A DNA stretch of 64,000 bases, from NCBI GenBank assembly GCA_027605045.1, contig JAQFWX010000071.1, forward strand, positions 62,001 through 126,000, in the 5' to 3' direction. Positions 34,074 to 46,300 of the stretch are shown one piece after another. The position numbers and the translations under genes were made by a program. This DNA is from Phallus indusiatus (Eukaryota > Basidiomycota > Agaricomycetes > Phallales > Phallaceae). Numbering within the stretch: the first letter of the stretch is position 1; every line of letters begins with the position of its first letter. The notes below the pieces were generated by a model. That model had not been told where the DNA came from, searched no databases, and saw nothing but the letters and a program-made list of their open reading frames with translations.

Positions 34074-36986
34074 ATGGAGGTTTCCAGTGTTTCAACAGTC
34101 CCTTTGAAATATCGAATAGCAAAATCCACAGGTCATAGTGGTGGTTTTGTGGCAGAAGTGCGTAGTCTATTTTTGTCGAATGCCAATCGATGAAGTGTCA
34201 AGCTTTGACGATGTAGAATATTCTCGTGAATAATCCCTTGGACGAGACCTCAAGATGGAGTGGTAGCACTACACCCGAAAACGTTCGGCAGTGGATTCTG
34301 CTTGAGCTTGTAGAGCTTAGCTTAGTTCGCAGTATTACCTTCGGCAAATTTCACAAAAGTAGTATTTATTTTCCATTCGTGCGAATATTTCTGATACGTC
34401 CCTCTTTTTAATGAAGAGCATTTATGTGATATGAAAGAGTTCAAGGTACGTTTATTTTTCTGCATGGCCGTATACGTATATGTTATTCTTCCGGTCTCAA
34501 TTTACAGATCTACGTTGGCCGTACAATGGACAAGTTATCTTTGGCTCTTCATGCATGCTTAATGAACGATACCACACCAGAAACCTTCCAACTCGAACGT
34601 ATTAATCGTTCTGGATTACTTGTTCCGATCCGCTATATCAAAATTATTCCAGTTTCGTAAGTAGCCACCAACTAAGATTTGCAAGCGCCACTCATACACC
34701 TCCTGCAGCGCACATAATGCAGACTTCAATACGTCAATATGGTATGTCGCACTTTCTGGCGTGAGCGAGCCCCAAATTGTAAGACACGCACAAGATGCTT
34801 ATACTCGAGTAAGTTTTTCCAATGTGTTCTGATTGTATCCAACTCACCGCTGGTAGCACATGAAAGCGCAAACTTTACGACATATCCTGAAATTCTTAAG
34901 GCAACAACGCCATCATACTGCATTTTATGCTTTACTACGTCAGGCCGATCAACCACTAGAGCACCCTATTATAGGTCAATTGTATGATGATATCATGCTC
35001 GGCAGCTGGAGCACGGTAGAATCTTTGATTTCGACCATAGCGGCTGAAGGTCTTTTCGACCAAAAGGTTGCTCAACAAGATCCTAAAGCTGTCTGGAGAC
35101 GTCTAAGTGGATCAGGAACGACGATGGACTCTCCTTCAGCACGAGGCGGACATCAAATGTCCATTGACGTCGAAGCTCGGAAAATCTATCTTTTTGGGGG
35201 ATGGAACGGGCACAATGACTTGGATGACTTATGGAGTTATTCCATTGATGAACAACGATGGGGACTGTTGAGTCCGCATGCTGCCGAAAATGGCGGTCCC
35301 AGTCCGCGTAGTTGTCATAAAATGGTTTTCGATCCGCTTACAGGTTACCTATATATCCTAGGCAGGGTTGGAGGCACAGACGGATCTGCAGCTGGAGGGG
35401 TGGTAGACCCGTCTCAACCTACTCAAGCGTCAACGTCAGCTCAGAGCAGAGAAGTGCCAACCCCAAATGACAATCCTAAACCATTCCCATCTGAATTTTA
35501 CCGTTACTCGACGCGTGGACCAAACTCTGGCCAGTGGACGCTATTAAGCGAAGATACAGCAGTAAGCAAGCAATGAATCTAATTTGTCCCGAACTGAAAT
35601 ACATGATAGACAGAGGATGGTCCTCGCTTAATATATGATCATCAAATTGCAATTGATTCAGAGAAACAGACGTTATACGTGTCGGGAGGTCGAGTTGCAG
35701 ATCCCGGAATCATGAGCTTCTCAGATTTTTTCGAATACCACATAATAACTGGCAAATGGACACGAATCCAGTACGCGACCACTGTGTTCTCTAATTGATT
35801 TCCTTCGTTGACCTGGCTCGTATAGAGATGAAATGAGATGTCGTAGATACGGTCATAGCATGGTTTTTGACCCCGTCCGGCGTCGTCTCATTTTCCTCGC
35901 GGGCAAGACTGGCGACACGTTCCTAACCGACATGTATATGTACCATGTAGATTCACGGACATTCATAGACGTTACTAGTGATTTCACCGCTCAGGGGGGT
36001 CCGGATCCTTCCTTTTGTCAACGAACTGTGGTAGATCAAAAATCAGGGTTCTTATTCACGTATGTATTCTTGGTTTCTCGAAGTAAATGAGTATCGATGT
36101 CGTTTAAAGGTTACCTGGATTTTTGAAGCCCAAGTCGCAAAAGAATTCCGATGGTGCTTTGCAGTCCGCATTTTGGATATACAAACCTGATTCCGCGAGG
36201 TGGATCAAAGTGTCTGGACTTCGTCCATCTCTCTCTGAAACCGAATGGCAGACCAACGATGAAACATTTGAACCACCCCCTCGATTTGCGCATGAAATGG
36301 TTTACGATCAAGTACGAAATACAGTATACGTTCATGGAGGAAACTCCGGACACAAAGAAAGCCAGCGGTTGGATGACCTTTGGAGCATGAACCTTATCCA
36401 GTACGTTTACACTAACGATTTACAAGATCACTCGATGACGTCCGCCAGTCCTACAAGGGAGGAGCTTGTTCGAAAGGCAACATATATTGTTCGCAGGCAA
36501 CAGTCAGTCGCAAATAACCATCTTTCAGGGAGTTGATACGATTTTAATCATTATTTCAGATTCAAGGAACTCTGCGAGGTTCAGTCCCCCGTTCAAGCTT
36601 TAACCTTTTTGCAGCAAGAAGTTTATTCGATGGTTGATCATTCGTCGAACGAAGAGACTGAGACATTTAGGGCGTTGCATTCTCATTTATTCGACAGGAT
36701 CCATTCGCCTTGCATGAATCGTTCCACCATGGGATTCGAAGAGGGCGATACGGCTGGTCACATCAGCGATTATGAACAAATCAACGAGCAATCCGAAGAT
36801 GATACCCCATCATCTCATCAAGACGTAATTTTGGAGGAAGATGGATATAGAGGATTGGACGAAGTGCATTTCAAGCAAAGAACAGAGGTGTTTGAAAGCT
36901 GTCTGAGGCTGGTTAATTCAGACGCGAAGCAACCAGAGACCGATCTCATCAATATTATGGAAGAAATTGACATGTTATCTCCATAG
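34074..36986 (+). CDS. MKLN1: Muskelin (discoidin-LisH-CTLH-kelch protein)
   Basis: Muskelin is a kelch protein associated with GID/CTLH-type ubiquitin ligase complexes in animals. Exon 1 starts at ATG 34074 (MEVSSVSTVPLKYRIAKSTG). An intron before 34213 leads into NILVNNPLDETSRWSGSTTP, the start of the discoidin-like domain (WILLELVELSLVRSITFGKF). LisH/CTLH segments follow (HMKAQTLRHILKFLRQQRHH, LMLGSWSTVESL-type helices near 34990). Kelch repeats begin at PSARGGHQMSIDVEARKIYL with FGGWNGHNDLDDLWSY, PRSCHKMVFDPLTGYLYILG and RYGHSMVFDPVRRRLIFLAG. Later come RFAHEMVYDQVRNTVYVHGG and the C-terminal helical part (FKELCEVQSPVQALTFLQQE, EEIDMLSP), with the stop at 36986. At least eight short introns are needed. 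It appears complete. Confidence 0.9.
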
Positions 36987-37042
36987 ACTTTCTGGACTGT
37001 TTCTCAAATCAACCAAGTGTTACCAGACCCATGTATGTATTA

Positions 37043-37672
37043 CTAGGCATCTAGATTAATGGAAGTTCCAAACTTGGTATAGAGCTCGATTTTCAGAGTC
37101 TTCATAGTTCCTTCGCATTCGTCTACTTTCTTTTGCATTTCATCGAGTTCGGAGGAGATACTTCTCTGATCCTGTTCAAGTCGTTCTTGGGCTTTAGTCA
37201 ATGGAAGATGTAAGAATGCTTCGCCAACGCGATATCTAGATTTAGTGGGTCACTTCAGTGTTTCAAGATAGATGCTCAAACAGCTGCCTTACAAGACTAA
37301 TTCGTCCTCATCGAACAGCTCTAATTCCAAACTAAGATCATCCAGCACCTCTTTATCTTGCTATGGTAGCACAATAAGTATTGAAAGCTTTGTATAACAG
37401 ACAAAAAGCATCTGAGAACCTTTAATTTTTGATAAGCATCTTCAATCCCCCGTAGGCGAGCATTGAGTTTCGAAAAAGTATTGATTTTTTGTTGATCTTC
37501 TGCATTGTATTATCAATGAGCGGTCGGCTTTTCACAGATAAAGAAGACTTGCACTCAACCCCAAGTCACTTCAGGTGCATCATCGGATTCCTCCTCGTGA
37601 GCTAACTGAACGAATAAATTGTCGTCAAGTCGTTTTTTCTTTCTCAAAGCAGAATATTCATACCATACGCAT
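37043..37672 (-). CDS. PFD4: Prefoldin subunit 4 (GimC)
   Basis: Prefoldin is a hexameric co-chaperone that hands unfolded actin and tubulin to the CCT chaperonin, and subunit 4 is of the beta type. A three-codon first exon at ATG 37672 (MRM) splices to LAHEEESDDAPE, then VTWEDQQKINTFSKLNARLR, GIEDAYQKLKEK, LDDLSLELELFDEDELVLYR and VGEAFLHLPLTKAQERLEQD. The second coiled-coil arm is SISSELDEMQKKVDECEGTM, and the end is KTLKIELYTKFGTSINLDA with the stop at 37043. The whole protein is about 130 residues, the usual size. It has five exons with introns of 50-65 bases. No single exon is long, so ordinary ORF searches miss this gene. Confidence 0.9.
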
Positions 37673-37905
37673 GTTGAGTGAAGATGGAATTATGGAAATA
37701 TTATCAGTCGGCGTTTAAAACGAGGTTCAAGTTGCACTGTGACTTTATTGTTCAGGTTTAATTTATTCGAGTATCATGTATATGACTCGTAAGTTTTCAA
37801 ATATCAAACCATCGACGTCTGAATAAACCGTTTACATTATAATTTTTACATATTACATGCAACACAGAAGAGAATTCGAAGGTGTGCCTCTCATAAAACG
37901 GTGGA

Positions 37906-38877
37906 TTAATTTTCACTAAGGATCCGAACTAAATCAATCTACGCATAATTGTCAAGTCAATTAACAAACAAAGCGGTCAACTATGTCTACTTACCTTGTT
38001 TGAACTGATCGTTCTCAGTTCTCCGGGTACTGCAGGTTTACCTGTAACCGCGCCAACAGTTTGTTGAACTGTGCGACCAATACGGCCTTTCGTTGCTATC
38101 CAATGTTTGATCTATCGTTATGTTGACACAATGGTGTTCGTGTTAATCTTTGACACGACGTACCTCGCTAGGAATCACCTCGATGGCGCAGACCCGTGGA
38201 TCATCAATATCTCCTTTATGAATGCCATCCCCCAAATCACCGAAATAGCCAGCTACCCTTAATCAAATAATGCTTTACTACAAGATTCCATGAAGATCGT
38301 ACATGAGCTATACGTACTGTGTGCTCCAATATTTCTTCAAAAAGTTCTTGTCTTTGACTATACGTGCTTGTCCAGCAACACTCGCCCAATTAGTCGTGGA
38401 TTGTTCATAAAACGATAGGTTGACATGGTCATCATTTTTGATTTCTCCCTACAAATGCGTGAAGTGAGTTGCTATTCCGTCAGGTATGTATGTTCTCCTT
38501 GACAAAGAACTCACAAGTTTTCCCGAAACATCATTGGCTATAAAGACAAAAGACAAGTTATCCGTATCTTTATCGTCATCTGGCCGTTTCCATTTGATGT
38601 ATTAGAAATGAGAGGACCAGTTGGTAATTCAGAATACCTACCCGCTTTTGCCAAAGTCATTGCACGTGAATGCAGATGTCCTTCTGGAGATCGAGTGGTT
38701 AGCATAGCCGTTCTAACGCTGTCTACCAAATTGCGCAGGTCTTTGGAAAAATCTGATAAGCATGCGCTCTATGCACCCGACTGCCTAGGGGTTCTCACCG
38801 CGAATCTTCACTTGGGTGGTGACATCGTGGTTCACCGCTTTAGAAGTATAGGGATCAAGCTCAGGATTTGTAGACAT
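37906..38877 (-). CDS. Pyridoxamine 5'-phosphate oxidase-like FMN protein (BLI-3 / general stress family)
   Basis: This is a split-barrel flavin-binding protein related to Neurospora BLI-3 and bacterial general stress protein 26. The start ATG at 38877 gives MSTNPELDPYTSKAVNHDV. After an intron comes the helix FSKDLRNLVDSVRTAMLTTR, then SPEGHLHSRAMTLAKAG, which holds the flavin-phosphate-binding region. LSFVFIANDVSGKL, GEIKNDDHVNLSFYEQSTTN and WASVAGQARIVKDKNFLKKY follow, then YFGDLGDGIHKGDIDDPRV, AIEVIPSEVRYWIATKGRIG, TVQQTVGAVTGKPAVPGE and LRTISSNK. A last exon, IDLVRILSEN, ends at 37906. The family's natural substrate is unknown. In fungi several members respond to light or stress. Exon joins keep frame throughout and the product is about 220 residues. 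Confidence 0.85.
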
Positions 38878-39020
38878 AATTGGTTGTTTGTCTGTTGATA
38901 GTGATCAAGCAAAGTATTTAACGCAACACTCCATAAGAGGGTGGTCATGCTTGACGTCAGAATTCGCAAATTTTATCCGGACGCAAGATGTATCTAATTT
39001 CTAACTATGCAACACCAATG

Positions 39021-40703
39021 CTAATTCCCACCACCAAATCTGGCTAATCTCCTTCTCCTGAGCTCCTCCGCATCGACTTGAGCTGCTGGTGGTTCGGCTG
39101 TTGCATGGTCATCTGATGTCGCCGCTTCGACCGTCGTCGTTGTTGAAAGGCGAGAAGAACTAGCAACAGGTTTGGGAGATGTGGGAGGAATAACAAAGTT
39201 CTCCGGTAACTCTTCCAAAGATGCCTTTAGAGCAGCTTGAAGCTCAGAATCCTCATCGTCATAAACCCGGTCATTCCATGTACCTGACGTCAACTCCAAT
39301 GCATTCTCCCGGGTGAAAGGTTCTCCCGAGTCTGCTTTGCTATTTTCAATAGCACGGCGTAGTGCCTCCTCTTCTTCATCTTCACCAGCTGTACGAGTTG
39401 TGCGCCGCCTTTCTGTGTTTGACTCCCCATCAGGGCCCCAATTCTCCTCATAAGTTTCGCGTAAAGCCATTTCTTGTTCCCTTTTCATCCGCTCTATGAT
39501 AGCTTTGTTTCGAGCTTGATTGCGTGCCATAGTTGCTTCGATATCATCCTCTTCTTCTTGAACATCTGGGAAGGAACGAGGTACCGTGGAGACAGCTGGG
39601 CGTTCGGCTGGCAACTGAATAGTTGCCGACGATGAAGAAGTAGAGCTGTAATCATAATTTTGACTGGCCAGAGACGCCTGCAACGCAGCTTGGAGTTCCC
39701 AATCTTCGTCCTCGAAACCAGGGATGTTTTGTGCGTCCTTTTCGGTGCGAGAGCCAGAAGGTCCTGCGTTCATGTTTGCTGATGTCGGTTGGGGTATTGT
39801 CATAGCTATCTCATCTGCTTCTGTGTGCGGCAGTATCGCATTGGGTTTTTCGTCCAGGGGTCGTACGGCAAAAACGGAGTAACCTGAACAAAGAAATTTA
39901 ACGTTTATTGCAGGGGTACAAATATTGCGCAAATCAGACCTTCATTTTCAGCTTGAGAGAGTACCATTCCCAAATATAATTTGCTAACCCATTCTGGAGC
40001 CGGTAAAAATGAATTCAAGTTGAACCAGTGTCCGTTATCTGAATCATTGAGATTGCCGAAACGTCGTAAGGCAAACCAATGCTGTTGGTGATTTAGAATG
40101 AATGCCATTTGGGCTCTGAAGGGAGCCAGTTATGTTTCCCAGCTGGATTAAAGTATCAAGATGAACGCACTGTGATCTGTCTTGTTCTTCTCTCAAAGCT
40201 GGATTCCGCCACCGTACAAGGCTATGCGTGTAAAGTTAGATCTAATCTGCATTCTGATCATTTAACGCCTACGTGAATCCCCAAACCCTAAGAGCACCTT
40301 CTAAGACATCAACTGAGAAAAAACCTATAGATTCTTTTGAGGACTGGATCAAATAACATAACCGATCATAAAGCATTACCAGTATCATCCATATTATGAC
40401 TGCTTGGGCCTATGTCTTCGTTGACACTTCCTTCTAGCTGATCTAAATGATCAGCAAATTGTGCGAGATCAGGTGCTTGGAACTAAGAAATGAGATATAA
40501 AGGAAATTCTTAGTACAGCAACATCAACCGAAAAGTGTCCATACATAATCTCCCTCTAGAGCATCCTCGATGAATAAGTGGTACGGATTTTACATTGAAG
40601 ACCTACGCAAAACCGCATTGAGAGCGTGTTGAGCACATAATTGAGACCCTTGTTGTTGTTTTTCGTGGTAGATGAAGGGTAAAAGTGGCTCCAGACCGGC
40701 CAT
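39021..40703 (-). CDS. ATXN3: Ataxin-3-like Josephin-domain deubiquitinase
   Basis: This is a cysteine protease that trims ubiquitin chains. The start ATG at 40703 gives MAGLEPLLPFIYHEKQQQ. The Josephin active site follows at once: GSQLCAQHALNAVL with the catalytic cysteine and upstream glutamine. After several introns come AQMAFILNHQQHWFALRRFG with the catalytic histidine and GHWFNLNSFLPAPEWVS with the asparagine, so the triad is intact. The last exons carry two or three ubiquitin-interacting motifs: DEDWELQAALQASLASQ, EEEEALRRAIENSKADS and DEDSELQAALKASLEELP. Between them is a charged helix (KAIIERMKREQEMALRETYE). There is no long glutamine tract. It ends RRRLARFGGGN at 39021. The start codon lies only 116 bp from that of divergent Atg27. 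Confidence 0.92.
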
Positions 40704-40819
40704 GTATAGCGTGTATCGCGGTGGCGAGCAAACACAACGCGTCACCGCCGCTTAGTCAGCGCTATCTCATATAGGCTTCTCGCGAGGTGACGCCAAGTTG
40801 ACCACTACACAACATATAC
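40704..40819. promoter_or_regulatory. Compact bidirectional promoter, ataxin-3 / Atg27
   Basis: Only 116 bp separate the start codons of the minus-strand ataxin-3 gene (40703) and the plus-strand Atg27 gene (40820), so 5' UTRs and promoters of the two must overlap or share elements. Both genes act in protein turnover, which makes coregulation plausible but unproven. Confidence 0.5.
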
Positions 40820-41890
40820 ATGAGTCGCTGTCGACGGAAAGATGGCAGACAGCCCTTCCTGCCATATACCATCTTACTTTATATTCTGCTAGCTCTTGCG
40901 AGAGCATCTGCTCAAGACGCTAATATATGTGACTCCGCCATCACCGTCGACGGGGTTCAATACGATTTACAAAAACTTGCTGGCCCACGTTCGGCCAAAT
41001 ACACAGAGAATACGCCTCCTAGTCAAAACGAACATGTCGTTACTTTTGATCTATGCAAAGACCTTGAAAAAACATCTGTTCCTGACTCTGATCAGGTAAG
41101 ATTTTCCTTCGTTTTTGGTATTGTGGTGACGCGCTGTACTGAGTACTTACAGTGTCCAACAGGGACTCGAGTGTGCTATACAAAGATTAACAAAAAAGAA
41201 GGCGAGAATGATAGAATAGTCGAGGTCGTACCTGTCGCTCAGAGTTCTGCGCTGGATCCCATGTACTCGCAACTTAATGGTGTGTGTGCCGTAATACTGA
41301 TAGCCGTCATCTCCTAACTATGCTATGGGTAGCCCTTGAAGCACTTTCAATCCATTTGCATAATCGACAATTCTCTGTCGAAGGGAAAACTTCCCCTCAA
41401 ATGTTCAACCTTACGCTGATTTGCAATAACGATGCTTCAGACCCGTCTTTCTTGTCGTACCAAAACGGAACAGTAACCGTAGAATGGAAAACTCCTGCCG
41501 GCTGCAAAACTTCGGAAACAAAAAAACCTGATGAAGGTAGTGCGCCGGAGTCAAGTACCGGGAGTGGCATTAGCTGGTTCTTTATCTTGTAAGTTCGTTT
41601 ATTTAAGAGCCCCCTATAGCAGATTAAACTTTCTATCAGATTATTACTCTGCTTTTTCGGATATTTTGCCATTGGAGCATATTACAACTATAATCATTTT
41701 GGAGCTAGTGGTTGGGATCTTATTCCGTAAGTGACTTGTTGCTTTTTATGTTCTTTCACTTGAGCATTCCTTTAGCCATCGGGACTTTTGGCGTGAAGTG
41801 CCGTATCTATTCCGAGACTTCATTGACCACTTATGTGCCACTTTTCGACCAGGCTATCAAAGCTCTAGGCGAGGATACGTAGCGGTTTAG
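40820..41890 (+). CDS. ATG27: Autophagy-related membrane protein Atg27
   Basis: Atg27 is a type I membrane protein that cycles between Golgi, vacuole and pre-autophagosomal sites and helps Atg9 trafficking. The start ATG at 40820 leads to a signal peptide (PYTILLYILLALARASAQ) and a luminal mannose-6-phosphate receptor-like domain with paired cysteines (DANICDSAITVDG, FDLCKDLEKTS, CPTGTRVCYTK, NLTLICNNDAS, KTPAGCKTSETK). A membrane segment follows (SGISWFFILLLLCFFGYFAI), then AYYNYNHFGASGWDLIPHRD and a short cytosolic tail, RDFIDHLCATFRPGYQSSRR, ending GYVAV. This C-terminal Tyr-x-x-hydrophobic motif matches the sorting signal known from yeast Atg27. It has five exons with the stop at 41888-41890, and about 270 residues. 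Confidence 0.92.
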
Positions 41891-41968
41891 GATCAGCGTA
41901 CACTAAGATTGATTAGTATTTAGTTTCATATTATAGCATTTTTGCATTGGAGTAAGATGAGTAATGCT

Positions 41969-42594
41969 CTATGACCAGGAGTCGTCCCGTTTTACAATTA
42001 CATCTTTGAGAACATTGTCAGCTCCTACGGGAACATTTCTTGCAGAAGCATATTCCATTGTTCTAAAAAAATGGGCGTTTGATATTCAAAGTTGAGATTG
42101 ATAGCAAAGTTAACAGGGCTTACGCGGGGTGTCGCAATCTGTAAATAGCGGGCCTAAGAGCACTGGCGATGATAAGCTGGTCTTCAGCAGCATTTACTGA
42201 CTGTTCCAAGTGTTTAGAATTGATATGATGCCACGTTTCAGAGGATGTTCTGTATCGTTGGATATAGCGTGTAATATATGTCCCATCTTCGTCGAAGATA
42301 GGCATGATGGTATAAAGACCCAAAGCTACGGCCCCGGTAAACACGACTCCTCTCCAAAATGGAGTATTAAACGCTGTTTAACAAGAGAGCATTTTTGGTT
42401 TGTAGACTTCGCAATCACTGGGTTTGTGTGTGTTACTTACATTCTTCCGGATATGTAGTGGAGTCATTATGATGCTGATGATGATCGGAGTGTGAGTCCG
42501 TTGATGAATATCTCTTCACTGCCAAAATATGGTTTTTCTTGCCATTGAGGCCCAGGCCAAACAGTATCCGCTGACGGGCCAATGTTGTCAACAT
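41969..42594 (-). CDS. Small mitochondrial membrane protein, complex I 17.8 kDa accessory subunit-like
   Basis: The start ATG at 42594 gives MLTTLARQRILFGLGLNGKK, a basic, amphipathic leader ending near VKRYSS, typical of a mitochondrial presequence. A His-rich stretch (SHSDHHQHHNDS) follows. After an intron comes FNTPFWRGVVFTGAVALGLY, one membrane segment, then DEDGTYITRYIQRYRTSSET, WHHINSKHLEQSVNAAEDQL and SALRPAIYRLRHP. A last exon, MEYASARNVPVGADNVLKD, ends at 41969. The layout (presequence, single span, ETW...N-H...E-A helix, R-Y/L-R-x-P near the end) resembles the fungal supernumerary 17.8 kDa NADH-ubiquinone oxidoreductase subunit. I am confident that this is a real, three-exon mitochondrial gene and less so of the exact name. 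It is convergent with Atg27, 78 bp away. Confidence 0.6.
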
Positions 42595-43348
42595 CGTTCC
42601 GGTTTGTGTGATGACTAATCGAATTGTGACGAATGTTGTTACAGCTGACGTAAAAACTGCGAGCGTTTACACAACGCTACGCGTCAACGCATTTAACATT
42701 TCATTTCATGCACTTCATGTTCAGATCACGGATTGTGAGCTTCGTGCACTCGCTATTAAACGTTTGCGTTTAGTAGCGTTCAGATACGACTTGTAAGAAT
42801 GTTGTCCACGACCTTATTCATTATGGAAGGTTCGTCAAAGGTTTGTAGTACCATTGGGGTGAATGGTTAGACATCGAGGTCAGGAAATTGTTCTTGACTC
42901 TTAGACTTGAAGCATTTTTGGTATTGAAGGCCCTTTCAAAATTATCGATCATCTCTCAATCATCCCCCGAATTCTCTGTGATACAATGACCATCGCTGTG
43001 CATTCTTACACCCTTGGTAGAGATTAATTACAATGAATGAGCGTGCCCCACACAACACTTGTGATTCCGGCACGAATCATCTTTAAGAAATTGTCCTTAA
43101 TTTTTTCAAAGGCGAAGCATCGCGGCGTGCGCAAGTCGTGTTGTGGGCGCGTGTGGACCGAAACAAAACTCAAACAAACCACTCGTTTCCCAGATACTTA
43201 AAATAAAAAAAGTCGCTGAGAACCTTCCTTCGACCCGCTACAAGCAGTTCATTCAAGCGCGTTCGTTCCTTTCAGAGACCACAAGGGTCACTGTCATTTA
43301 ACACCCTCCCCCTTTCATGCACATTATTGACAATAACACAAAACCAAT
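42595..43348. promoter_or_regulatory. Divergent intergenic interval upstream of Rax2
   Basis: About 750 bases lie between the start codons of the small mitochondrial protein gene (minus) and Rax2 (plus), so two promoters are expected here. Short ORFs in it have no family features. Pyrimidine-rich sequence occurs shortly before 43349. Confidence 0.4.
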
Positions 43349-46300
43349 ATGATCTCGAAACTTCAACGACTCAGTATTTTACATGTCCTTTTCACGATCA
43401 ATGGTGTCCTTGCACAACTCCCTCTGATTGATTTCGACCGTATGGGAACGGTGGGCATCGCTGGCGCGTTTTCCGGGTTGGGTTTCGCGAACAGTTCGAG
43501 TTTTTCATTCGACCCGTCAGCATCGACGCTATTATCACGCTCAACCGACGGTTCTCTAACTCCTGTCGCGTCTACGAATACGGGAGGTCGAATAGTAGCT
43601 GGTTGCTCTCTCAACGATGATTTTTATTTTGCCGGTTCTTTCTCTTCTGTGGACAAAACTTCCGTTAGCAACGTGGCCTCCTACAACCCGACCACCAACT
43701 CGTTCTCAAACCTAAATGGTGGACTAGATCATGAAGTCGATGCTCTACACTGTGATCAATCCACTGGTCAAGTATGGGCTGGGGGTGCTTTTCATGCACC
43801 TGTATCCATGTCAAGCAATACGGCCTTCAAAGGCGGTGTCGCCATTTTTGATACCAAAAAAAACCAATGGATACCAGCGCCATTTGGCGGTTTGGACGGT
43901 GCTGCTGCTACTGTACGGTCAATCGTACCAAGCTCTTCGGGTTCAAGTCTTTATTTTGGCGGATCCTTTTTCACCGAGTTCAAGTCCAATACGACCACTT
44001 TTAATGGCACGAATAATCCTAATGTTCCTTTCTCCATCGGTGCAACACCATTTTCATCCTCACTAGTCCCGATACCCTTGAATCCTCCGACCACTCAGAT
44101 CACTGCCTCTCCAAGTACATCCCAGCCAGGCTTTTCCAATATATCCGATATCCTTTGTCCTTCTGGGCCTGATGGTCCTGGGAATACCTGGTTAGCTCGC
44201 GACAATTCGAATGCCCTAATTACGGTGCAAACCTTCCAGTTTTCAACAGCAAGTGGTATCCGACTCGGTAATACGTTTGTTCAAGGTCGTAGTACTACAG
44301 CATTCAGGTAAGTGCTTCCTCACTCCCTCTCAAAAATGGGACTCTCAGTACGTTTTGTAGCGCCGTTACGCTTCCGAACAACCAGCCCTTGACGTTTAAC
44401 TTTGTTGATCCTGTAACTTTGCGAAACCTATCATGTTCCACGTCTTGTCCTTTAGGCACCAACTCGTCTGTTCTTTATCAAGACTTTCTTTTCGATGGAG
44501 TCTCGATAGACATAACTGGTATTCAACTTACGTTAACCGAGTGGATTGGGTCAGGACCTGGTCTTCATATCTTCCAGCTACTGTCCAGTGGCGCATTCGC
44601 TTCCGCTGTGGAAAGCACCAATAAACCTTCATGCTTTGCCCCTGTAGATTCCACTGTTCAGCTCAACGGTCAGTGGAGCGAAATAGAGGTCCCTACCACC
44701 ATAGCCGCTACCACGCAGCCTGTACTAATGTCCAATGTATCTGTTGGAACATCCTCCGCAAAATCGCCCAGCGTCACTTGGATGCCCTATGTTTCTGCCC
44801 CTGGAACGTATGATATCAATCTCCTTATTCCTGGTTGCTTAGATTTGCAAGATTGCCCAAGTCGTACTTCCGTGAAAGTAACTGTTTTCCCTGGTGTGGG
44901 GTTGCAACCTGTGACTACCGTTGTCCGTCAAGATGTGCAGACTGATACAACCGCTGGAATTTATCGAGGTCCGGTTATTCCCTCCTTACCCGATCTTACA
45001 ATCAGCATCCAGATGGAATTGGCGGACTCACCCGTTGGTACTGGTCTAAATGGTCAATTTCAATTAATTGCCGACCGGGTGCAGTTAGTTCTCGTTTCGG
45101 TAAACTTCACCGCCTCCGGTGGATCTGGTTCAGGATTCTCTCTTACCGACTCTGCAAATGGGTTTGGGTTTTTCGAGTGGATTCTCAGCAATACGAACAC
45201 CGTCGACGCTACCGGGCTGATTCCTAACAACACAGAGACTCCTGCGGACGCGCTTGGTCTGCAGCTCTTTTCTGCGTTGGGCGGCGGTTCACCAGAAAAC
45301 AGTAGTTCTGTTAACGTAGTTGCAACAGACTCCACTGGTGGGATTTTTATTGGTGGTGATTTCCAAACGTCATCCGGAATGGCCAACATTGCCACGTTCC
45401 AAGATAATACATTATCTTCATTGTCAAATAGTGGCTTAAATGGTGCAGTTACTTCCCTTGTCGTATCAGGTGGGATATTATATATCGGTGGTTCATTTAC
45501 CGACACTGCGTCACCCTCTGGAAACGGTGCTTTCCAGGGCGTAGTCAGTTATGATATCCAAAACAACAAGTGGATACCTCTTCTTGCTGGCGTTAATGGT
45601 GTCGTTCAGTCCCTCAATCTGGTTAATCAACGGCTCGACGTGGCAGGTAACTTCACCTTCATTCCAACGGCGCCAAATTCCACGGACGGCTTCGACGCAG
45701 GGGGTTTAGCAAGCTGGGATATTCAAAGCGGTCGTTGGATCAGTCCTGGTGGCTTTTTGGAAGGCACTATGACGCTTGTCTCTAATGGCTCTGTGTCGGG
45801 AACCGAGTATACTGCAGGGTCCGTTTCCGCGTCAAGTGAATTTGGTTCAGATGGTCTCGTCATGGTTTCAAACGCAAACCAGAAGAACTCCCAGCCAACT
45901 ATAACACCATTAGCTCTCCTCTTGGCCTCTGATTTGCAGGCATCCTCGTCCGAGTCTATCTTGCAACGTCGAGATCTTAACCTTTGGCGCCGCCAGACAG
46001 CACCAGTCCCGACTTTGAACATTACGTCCCCAGCTGTTCTTGCAGGTGCGTTTTGGACGAACTCGACCTCTTCCGCGGAAACTACGATTATCGGTGGAAC
46101 CTTCACGACCTCAACCGGAGCTTCTGCGTTGAATAATCTTGTGTTTTATGACCCCAGTCAGACTTCTGTCGCCGGAACCCGTGGTGGCCAGATAAATGGT
46201 ACTGTTCAAGCCTTACAAGTCATCGGTAACACACTGTACGTTGGTGGACAATTCACGTTATCATCCGGTAATGCGAATGGTTTTGCTATATACGATCTTG

